64,000 bases of DNA, taken from Paenibacillus mesophilus (lineage in GTDB: Bacteria > Bacillota > Bacilli > Paenibacillales > NBRC-103111). The notes beneath the pieces are model-generated. The model ran no database searches. It was not told the origin of the DNA and saw only the letters and a program-made list of their open reading frames with translations. Positions 17,158-24,700 of the stretch are shown piece by piece (position 1 is the stretch's first letter; the number at the start of each line of letters is the position of its first letter). The stretch is taken from NCBI RefSeq assembly GCF_005938385.1, contig NZ_VCRA01000008.1, positions 248,001-312,000 of the forward strand, written 5' to 3'. The position numbers and the translations under genes were made by a program.

Positions 17158-19038
17158 TCAAACCGGATTCGGTACCGGTTTCCCCCATCGACGGAAGGTC
17201 CTGTCGATCAACTGACGGATTTTTTCGTCCATTACGTTGCGGATTTCCGAGCTTCCTTTAAAGGAAATGACCAGCGAGCCGTCCAACTGGGACAAATAGC
17301 GTCCGAACGCTTCCCCGATTGTCCGCCGCGTCTCCTCATGACGGTCTCCGATGGAAGTAAGCGCCATCAGCGCATAGGAGACGTACTGGAAGCGCAAATC
17401 CTGCTCGTCGGACAAAAACTCTTTGTTCCGGTCGTTATACGTAAAGCCTTCCCGCGACTCCAGTACCCGCAGCAAGTCGGGAACCGCCTCCTTGTCGGCC
17501 AGTCTGCCGAGCAAGTATACGGCCGCATAACCTCGAGCCTGATTGTATTTCAAGCTTGTCATAGGCACGAACGGGTCCCGCTCGCGAACCATGTCGCGCA
17601 GCAAGGGAGCAGCCTGGGGAGAGCCAAGCAGCGCGAGCGCCATCGCGCTGTGCTTACGCAGATGCTCCGGCTTATCCGGACCGATCCATTCCAATAAATG
17701 CGGCCGGATCGTTTCGCCGAGCCGTTTGGCCGACCAGATCGCCACACCCGGCTTCACATCGGATAAGCCCGAGCGGATCTCCGTCACTTCCTCCAGCCAG
17801 CGGATCGGACCGTTCGCTTTGTCTTCATGGGCGACCCTTTGCTCGAAATACACCTTGTCGCGCTCCGACAAGCAACCCGCTTCCCGCAGCAGCCCGGCTA
17901 GCTCCGGATATGGCACTTCCTTCAGCGGAACCTGTTTCGAGACGGCGAGAAAAGCGGCGTATGCTGCGGCTTCCCCGCTTTTTTGCATATCCCGTTTCAT
18001 CCGGACGCACGAAGCCATATCGTGATCGACCGCCAGGCAGCGTCCCGCGGCGAGCAATCCTTCGAACCCTTTGGGGATGAGCGCCCCGAGCGGAATCGGC
18101 ACGGTGAATTTCAACCCCCACAGGCTGGCCGCTACCGTCCAATCCCTTTGCAGCTCGCTTTCGAAGGCGATATCCTTGCTGTGGTTGTCCAGATTGGAAT
18201 AGGCCATGAACAGCGGTTCGCGGGAATAGTCCTCCTCCAGGAAGCTTGCCAGCGTTACATTGTATTCCCCGACGATAAATTGGCTCTCGCGAACGCCAAG
18301 CTGCGGCGCGATCCGCATAAACCTGTGCTCCTCGTCATACCGCGCCTTCAGATGGGTGGACAACAGCGCCGAGCCCACGATCGCTTCCGACATGCTGTCC
18401 GGGTCCTCCGGAAATACATAGCCCGAATCGGTATAAAAACCGCGTACGCGCTCTCCGTCCAGCTTGAACAAGGCGTTGGAGAAAGGCTGCGCCTGTCCGT
18501 CGAACTCGCGTCCGCCGCGCAGCTCGCAGCCTGCCAGCCGGCACACGTCCGCATTGCCCGTCGCGTCGATGACGACACGGCTCTTCGCCGTATAGCGTCC
18601 GAGCTCCGGGGAGAAGCACTCCGTTCCGGTGACGGTCCTGCCTTCCGTCAGCACACCGATGACGGTCGTATTGTAACGGATCGTCGCGCCCGCCTCGATT
18701 GCCTCGCGCTCGAGCACATACTGCTTTCCTTCCGCATTGATGCCGAAGGAGGGCGTATATACGCTCTTTTCCGTCGCCGGCACTTTCGCGTCGATTTCCT
18801 CAAACAATCCGCCCCGGGAGCCGAAATAGTAGCCGAGCACGCCGCCGGCCGTACCGGCCCCTCCCATGCTCGTATGACGGTCGATCCCCAGCACCCGCAA
18901 TCCTTTTCGTGCCGCCGCAATGACAGCAATCGATCCCGCCGTGCCGAGTCCGACGACGATAACGTCATAAGCTTCCCGGGCCGTCCCGGATTCCTGTGCA
19001 TTTCTTGGCAATTCGTTACTTGCCGGCTTTGGCTGCAT
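17158..19038 (-). CDS. FAD-dependent oxidoreductase with C-terminal HEAT-like repeats
   Basis: A 626-residue flavoprotein. An N-terminal Rossmann motif VIVVGLGTAGSIAVIAAARKG binds FAD; RVVIDATGNADVCRLAG and PLGALIPKGFEGLLAAGRCLAVDHD are the later FAD contacts typical of the FAD_oxidored group. The C-terminal third (about 440-600) is helical with repeat phrases LAKHSAMALALLG-like and GYAAVYLLGRLADKEAVPDLL, as in HEAT/PBS repeats. ATG 19038 has GGAGGGG upstream; a longer frame has none. It overlaps the preceding flavoprotein gene by 23 bases. Such proteins recur in glycan clusters of Paenibacillus and Bacteroidetes, but their substrate is unknown. Confidence 0.8.
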   Translation of the reverse strand: MQPKPASNELPRNAQESGTAREAYDVIVVGLGTAGSIAVIAAARKGLRVLGIDRHTSMGGAGTAGGVLGYYFGSRGGLFEEIDAKVPATEKSVYTPSFGINAEGKQYVLEREAIEAGATIRYNTTVIGVLTEGRTVTGTECFSPELGRYTAKSRVVIDATGNADVCRLAGCELRGGREFDGQAQPFSNALFKLDGERVRGFYTDSGYVFPEDPDSMSEAIVGSALLSTHLKARYDEEHRFMRIAPQLGVRESQFIVGEYNVTLASFLEEDYSREPLFMAYSNLDNHSKDIAFESELQRDWTVAASLWGLKFTVPIPLGALIPKGFEGLLAAGRCLAVDHDMASCVRMKRDMQKSGEAAAYAAFLAVSKQVPLKEVPYPELAGLLREAGCLSERDKVYFEQRVAHEDKANGPIRWLEEVTEIRSGLSDVKPGVAIWSAKRLGETIRPHLLEWIGPDKPEHLRKHSAMALALLGSPQAAPLLRDMVRERDPFVPMTSLKYNQARGYAAVYLLGRLADKEAVPDLLRVLESREGFTYNDRNKEFLSDEQDLRFQYVSYALMALTSIGDRHEETRRTIGEAFGRYLSQLDGSLVISFKGSSEIRNVMDEKIRQLIDRTFRRWGKPVPNPV

Positions 19039-19867
19039 CGCGCTTCCCCTCCGTTCCGGTATAACTGCCGTATCCTTGATCGATGGCGGACAATGGATTT
19101 GCAAACGCTTCCGAAGGCAGCCAGCTCCATCGTTCCCCGAGCCGCTGAAGCCCCCCCGGTACCGTCGAGTCGAACGTCCCGGCTACAGCCGCGATCGTCC
19201 ACGAAGCCCACTCCGCCGGTCTGGCCTGCCAAAAGCGATGCAGCCGCTGTCTCGCCTCCAGCCAATCGGCCCCGGGAGCGACGTTTACTTTCAAGATGAC
19301 TTCGGATGGGAATCGGCCCCGGCATACGGTCATCGATTCGTCAAACGGAGCCGGAATTGCCGCGTTCCGAAGGTCCGGATGGTGCAGATAAGCGTTTAAC
19401 CGCTTGCTCCCCGGTACAACCAATTGCCCCGGCACTGTAAGACGTTCCGTAGAAGTATCCAATATTTCTCCGACGAGCATTGGCCGGCAGCCGGAAGCAT
19501 CTTGCAGCAGCACCTCGTAACGACCGTCGCGCTCGGCAATCCCGACTATCTCGGTCAGGAACCGGACCTTGAGCCCGTATCGTTTAATATGAAGACATAA
19601 CACCGGATGCAGGCCCGGCAAATGCACGGGACCGTTCTCCTCCATCAGATTGCGCTCGACCCAGTCGTTTCGGACGTTCCGGCCGAAATCCGTAGCCGGC
19701 TTCCCCCATCCGCTCCCCGGATTAAAAGCTTCGATAAACTCGCGCCCGACAAGTGATGTACGCTCCACGACAATGACGTCCCGCTTAGCCTCCGACGCAG
19801 CCGCCGCCGCGCCGAGACCGGCCAATGTTGCGCCGCAAATCAATAAAGAGTATTCTGTGCGATCCAC
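19016..19867 (-). CDS. Small FAD/NAD(P)-binding oxidoreductase-like protein
   Basis: A 283-residue protein with a degenerate dinucleotide motif near the N-terminus (LLICGATLAGLGAAAAASEAK, where GxGxxG becomes GATLAG) and an acidic strand end DVIVVERTSLVG. It is shorter than a full flavoprotein oxidase. A second FAD contact like that in its neighbour is not seen, so activity may depend on the coupled product. Start GTG 19867 with GGAGG nine bases before. Its end overlaps the start of the next flavoprotein gene, implying a fixed ratio or a two-subunit enzyme. The gap 19868-20189 contains divergent promoters. Confidence 0.65.
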   Translation of the reverse strand: MDRTEYSLLICGATLAGLGAAAAASEAKRDVIVVERTSLVGREFIEAFNPGSGWGKPATDFGRNVRNDWVERNLMEENGPVHLPGLHPVLCLHIKRYGLKVRFLTEIVGIAERDGRYEVLLQDASGCRPMLVGEILDTSTERLTVPGQLVVPGSKRLNAYLHHPDLRNAAIPAPFDESMTVCRGRFPSEVILKVNVAPGADWLEARQRLHRFWQARPAEWASWTIAAVAGTFDSTVPGGLQRLGERWSWLPSEAFANPLSAIDQGYGSYTGTEGKRDAAKAGK

Positions 19868-19983
19868 CTGAACATTCCTCCTGTATGATCACGATGGGCA
19901 TCCTTCGATACACATCGGTGACCCATGAGTGAAAGTGTGCGAAGAAAACGTCGTCCAACGGTTCCCTCCTGTTCCGTAAAGCT

Positions 19984-20012
19984 ATTATAGTCTCTCGGCA
20001 AACCGGTTAAAA
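19984..20012 (-). promoter_or_regulatory. Candidate promoter of the flavoprotein pair
   Basis: On the minus strand TTTTAA and TATAAT lie 17 bases apart, about 115 bases before the GTG start. The -10 is perfect, the -35 poor. Confidence 0.35.
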
Positions 20013-20093
20013 TGGAATATTGATTTGTTATATGGACTTATGTTTGAACATCGCAAGGGCAACTATTTCTCCATGTATTCCTTTTTTTCTCCA

Positions 20094-20121
20094 TTTACTT
20101 ATGATACCGCTTACATATAAT
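20094..20121 (+). promoter_or_regulatory. SBP1 promoter with cre box in the spacer
   Basis: A -35 TTTACT and perfect -10 TATAAT are 16 bases apart. The spacer holds TGATACCGCTTACA (20102-20115), which matches the CcpA cre consensus TGWAANCGNTNWCA at all but one position. CcpA bound here would block RNA polymerase. Direct transcript leader of about 60 bases to the ATG at 20190. Confidence 0.75.
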
Positions 20122-20189
20122 TGAAGTTGCCGAGGGGTAAGGGCTTTCCTTCATGATGATTCGGCAGCCATATTCGGGGGGATGAATCA

Positions 20190-21548
20190 ATGAATCGAGT
20201 AGAAAGCAAAACCAAAACAATCGTTCCGTGGATGAGTGCGGCATTATGCTTGTCGTTATTAACGGCATGCGGCGGCGGCAACGCCAACAAGCCTTCGGCG
20301 GCCGATCCGTCCGCTTCGAATGCACAAAGCGGTACAGCCGATCAAATCGGGCCGGTCGAGCTGACCATCTATTCCGGGGTTTCCTCCATTACTCAAGAAG
20401 AATTTCAACGGACCATCGAGGCACCCGTACGCGCCAAATATCCGAACATCAAACTCAAATACTTGATCGGCGGAGCCGAGGTCAAGCTGGACAATATGGT
20501 CATGACCGGGAGCGCGCCCGACATCGTTATTACTTCTATCGGCGGGTTGTACACCGCAGTTCTTCCTTTCCAGCTTCAATACGATATTACGGACCTGGTC
20601 AAAAAACATAAATATGATCTGTCGAGGATCGAGTCCTCCTCCATCGAATCGTTACGAAACGCTTCCGGCAATGGGGCCTTGTACGGTCTGCCCAAATATA
20701 CGAACGCGGTTGTACTGTTCTACAACAAGGACATTTTCGATAAATTCGGGGTCTCCTATCCGAAAAACGGGATGACGTGGGATGAAACGGCGAAGCTGGC
20801 CGCGCAAATGACGAGGACGGTCGACGGCGTCAATTATCGCGGCATGTCGCTGTTCACGAGCAATATGATCAAGGATAACCAGCTTTCCTTGCTGCCGATC
20901 GATGCCAAGAGCGATAAAGCGTCCGTCAACACCGCGGGATATCAGAAGATGTTCCAAACTTACAAAAGCTTCTACGATATAGTGGGCAACAAGCCGACTG
21001 GAGCATTTAACGGAGACAACGAGCTGAATGCGTTCTACAAGGACAGAAATATCGCGATGGTCGTGGCGCCGATGTCCGGGTACGGCCGGTTTGAAGGAAC
21101 GAAGGACCTCAATTGGGATATCGTCGCCGCTCCGACCTTCTCCGACAAGGCCGGGGTCGGCTATCAGGCGAACACCATTTATTATTTCATTAGCAACGTT
21201 AACAAAAAAGCGGAGCAAGCTTTTCTGGCTGTTACGCAGCTGTTGACCGACGAAGTGCAGCTGGCCGCCAACAAGGAAGGCCGTCCGACCATCCTGACCA
21301 ACGAAACGATACGCGCCACGCTGGGAGCGGAGAGCAGCTCCAAAAACAAAAACTTCAAAGCGGTGTTCCACAACAAATTCGCCGAGACGCTGACCCCCAA
21401 CACGAAGTTGGCACCGCTGGTCAACGCCGATGGCATTCTGAACAAAGAATTCGGGAACATGATCAACAACGGAACCGATATCAACACGATGCTGAGACTC
21501 GCCGAGGAACAAATCAACCAGGCGATCGCAGAGGCGAAGAGCAAGTAA
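20190..21548 (+). CDS. ABC-type sugar-binding lipoprotein SBP1
   Basis: A 452-residue family-1 extracellular solute-binding protein. The lipobox LLTAC sets the mature Cys near residue 27. Typical blocks are GSAPDIVITSIGGLYTAVLP, LYGLPKYTNAVVLFYNKDIFDKFG, then YPKNGMTWDE and a C-terminal helical tail NTMLRLAEEQINQAIAEAKS. SBP2 and SBP3 in this window share the motif YNK(D/N)xFxKFGVxYPKxGMTWxET, so all three are close paralogues. It probably captures an oligosaccharide released by the convergent heparinase-type lyase. No permease genes are next to it. Control by CcpA is indicated by the cre box; GGGGGG precedes the ATG. Confidence 0.92.
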   Translation: MNRVESKTKTIVPWMSAALCLSLLTACGGGNANKPSAADPSASNAQSGTADQIGPVELTIYSGVSSITQEEFQRTIEAPVRAKYPNIKLKYLIGGAEVKLDNMVMTGSAPDIVITSIGGLYTAVLPFQLQYDITDLVKKHKYDLSRIESSSIESLRNASGNGALYGLPKYTNAVVLFYNKDIFDKFGVSYPKNGMTWDETAKLAAQMTRTVDGVNYRGMSLFTSNMIKDNQLSLLPIDAKSDKASVNTAGYQKMFQTYKSFYDIVGNKPTGAFNGDNELNAFYKDRNIAMVVAPMSGYGRFEGTKDLNWDIVAAPTFSDKAGVGYQANTIYYFISNVNKKAEQAFLAVTQLLTDEVQLAANKEGRPTILTNETIRATLGAESSSKNKNFKAVFHNKFAETLTPNTKLAPLVNADGILNKEFGNMINNGTDINTMLRLAEEQINQAIAEAKSK

Positions 21549-21557
21549 GAGCAGACG

Positions 21558-21596
21558 CAAAACCGCCTGGGGGCCACGCCTCCGGGCGGTTTTTTG
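21558..21596 (+). terminator. Rho-independent terminator of SBP1
   Basis: AAAACCGCC ... GGCGGTTTTTT, a strong GC stem closed by an A/T stretch, 10 bases after the SBP1 stop. Confidence 0.92.
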
Positions 21597-21682
21597 CTCT
21601 TTTTAGAAAACTGAACGGCCCGTTCCCTAACCCTGGACAACTTGCCCGGTATGATTTCATAGTCCGATCCTCTCCGTTTACC

Positions 21683-21719
21683 AAAAATAAGGGGAAGCCG
21701 ACCAAGCGGCGTTCCCCTT
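21683..21719 (-). terminator. Rho-independent terminator of the large lyase gene
   Basis: On the minus strand GGGGAACGCCG and CGGCTTCCCC form a stem followed by TTATTTTTGG, just past the stop at 21746. Confidence 0.85.
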
Positions 21720-21745
21720 GCAGCACATTGAATCCGTCTCGTCTC

Positions 21746-24700
21746 TTAGTTGCCCGATACTTTAAGCGCGTCGAACGGTATCGTATAACCCGTCGAACCG
21801 GCATTACGCTGCCACAGCGCTTCGATTCGTATGAGATGCGCCCCCTGCGGCAGCAATCCCGTCTGGAACACTTCCTGCTTGTAGCGAATCGGATTGTTGT
21901 AGAAGTCGATCGTTCCCGCATATACCCCGTCAACGTATACAGCGCCTTTGCCTCGCGCAGTGTGAAGATCGGTGATCAACGTGGCCGATGTGCCGTAAAA
22001 CGGAATCTCCGCATAAGCGTTTTTCTCGAAAGCAAGCTTCATCGTACCGCCCGAATATAACGTGTTGGAAAACGCTCTCCAGTCTCCCGTATAACGCACT
22101 AACGGATTGCTGTCTTCCATGACAGTAGGTTGCTGTTGCGGGGCGACGATAGCGATAGCGTTCGACCCGAGGGATACCCTGCCGTTCGTATCGATCGCGT
22201 ACACTTTATACCAGCCCGCCGGCAGACCGCTTGTATTCAGAGAACTCGGAATTCCTGCCGCTGCCGGGGAGGTTATCCCGCCGTTACCCGCACCTGCCTG
22301 TTCGATCTCGCTGCGGGAGGCTGCTGTGGCGGCCGGAACGAGATAAAGCGTGCCGTTCCTCGAGCTCGTCGCCGTCACCGGCTGGCCTTGCACGAGCGGA
22401 CCTGCCGACACTCCCGAGAGAGAGAAGTCCGATCGGAACACTTGCAGCGCATCAAATGAAACATTGTAGCCGGTCGAGCTCGGATGCTTCTCCCAGAGCG
22501 CCTCTATGCGAATGGTGTGTATCCCTTCCTCGAGCGGTCCGGTATCGAACACTTCCTGCTTATATCGAATCGGACTGCTGTAGAAATCGATCGTGGCGGC
22601 GTATACGCCGTCGACATAAATTTTCCCTTTGCCCCGCGCGGTATGAAGATCCGCAATGATTTTGGCGGATGATCCGTAGAAAGGAATATCCATATAGGCT
22701 CCCTTCTCCCGGCCCAGCATCAAAGTACCGCCGGAATAGCTCGACAAGCTGAACCGTTCCCATTTGCCGACATAGGAGATGAACGGGCTAGTGTCCTCCA
22801 TCTTGTCCAGATTGGGGGGCAGGACGACAAGCTCTTTACCCGAAGACACCAAGCCCCTGTCATTGATCAAGTACACGTTGTACTTGCCGCCGCTTATAGA
22901 GGCCGTGCTCAAAACCGCCGGTACGTTCGCCGACGCTTGCGCCTTCGTTCCATAAACGCTCGCGCTCACCGTCTCGATCGCGTCTTTGGTTGGAGGCGTA
23001 TCCGCAGGTACGATATGAACGTAACCGTTGCTATTGCCCTTCACATGCACCGGATCGCCTTTCATCAACAAGGCGGGGGTAACCTCGTTCAGCTCCGGAG
23101 GCAGACTCTTCATTATGAGAGAAACATGCGCCGTTTGACCGGGAATGGCGTATACCGCATCCGATACCGTCTTGGCATATCCGGCCCCGGACGCCGTCAC
23201 CCGCTGAGTTCCGGCCGGTATATGGGGGATCGTAAATGCTCCGCCCGCATCCGTGACCGCCGTAAGGTTGGTATATCCGGTCAAATGGACCTTCGCTCCC
23301 GGTATCGGTCTGCCGTTATCCCCGTAAACGGATCCGGTGACGGAGCTGGTCAACGCGGGCGGACCTCCGTACACTTGAGCGCTTACCGTACCGGACAAAG
23401 CAAACGTATGATTCGCAGTCCAGCTGCGGCCGGGATAATACATTTGTTTGGAAGATCCGTCCGCCATGACCTCGAAGCCCGGATCTTGCTCGGCGAGCAC
23501 AACGATCGATTGCGCTCCTTCCCGCAGCACCTGCCCGATTTTGAAGCCGGTAGAGCTTTGATCCGGGTGGTTCACGATGATATATTGGCCTGCTGAAGAT
23601 TCAGGGATTGCCGCGTCCACTACAAGCGCATCGTATGCGTCGCCCTTCGCCGCACGTTTCGTACCGCTGACGTTGCCCGTCATCGGCAAACCCGATCCGG
23701 CGATTTGCCGGTCGCCTTTCTTAAGCAGCGTGCCGCCCACGAGCGACATCTCCCGCACTTCCCCGTTGATAAGACGGATTAAGCCCATCTCTCCAACCAT
23801 AGTCACATCGCCTGTCGTCAAAGGCAACTCCGGATAATCCGGATTGCTTAACAGAATATCCGTCGTATCCCCGTAAGTGATCCGAACCGCCGCCGCCCCT
23901 TCCGGCGCCTGATCCAATTGAAGCCGGTCAATCGCTTCGATCCGGGCTTCGTTTCCGCGGAACGGCTCCATGACAGTCATGAACGTGCTTTGCAGATTCG
24001 TACCATCCCGTCTCAGCACCAGCTTCGGCATCGTGTACTTCACCGCTTCGTCGTTGTTGTCCATGGCGGTGCCTTGAAGACGGATCGAGCGGAGCGACGG
24101 AGATCGTCCCAGATACAGCTCGTTGCTACCCGTCTCGAGCAATCCGGTTATGTTCAGCTTCGCCTGCTCCTTGCCGCCCGTTTGCGTTACCAAGGTCAAG
24201 TCGTACCGGTCGTTCTCCAGCTGTGCCTGCTTCACATCGCGGACGTAAATATAACCCGGGTAATGGCCTTCCGCGCTGCCGCTGTCGCTATTGCTTACCG
24301 GCTGCACCACGTTCGTCCCCGGAGGCAGCAAATACGGACCGTAGTCGGTAAGCGTCATATCCGTCGTAAATTCCGCGTCGCGATTCGCGTCTCCCTGCAG
24401 CGTATACTCGTGCCGGCTTCCACCCTTTACACGGAACAGATCCAGCACGTAGCCGTGCTCTCCGCCGCCGTCCGCGAACGGAACGAACCAAGGCTCCCGG
24501 CTGTACTTCTCCGTCACGCCATACGCCGACGAGTAATCGGCACGCATCGCCTGGAACAAGCCGCCGTCCGTTACGAACGCTTCAACGTTGCCTCCTTGTT
24601 TCGCCTTTTCGCCGTTCACCATATTTTTACTGTCGACAACGACCGTGTTATGGCCCATCGTCGAGAGCGCGAACCAACGGTAAAACGTATTGTGCGTATA

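Noticed and set aside
17983..19299. Long rightward open frame (438 codons) opposite the flavoprotein genes
   Set aside because: It is antisense to two clear homologues, has no ribosome-binding site and a low-complexity Arg-rich translation; a shadow of GC-rich coding.
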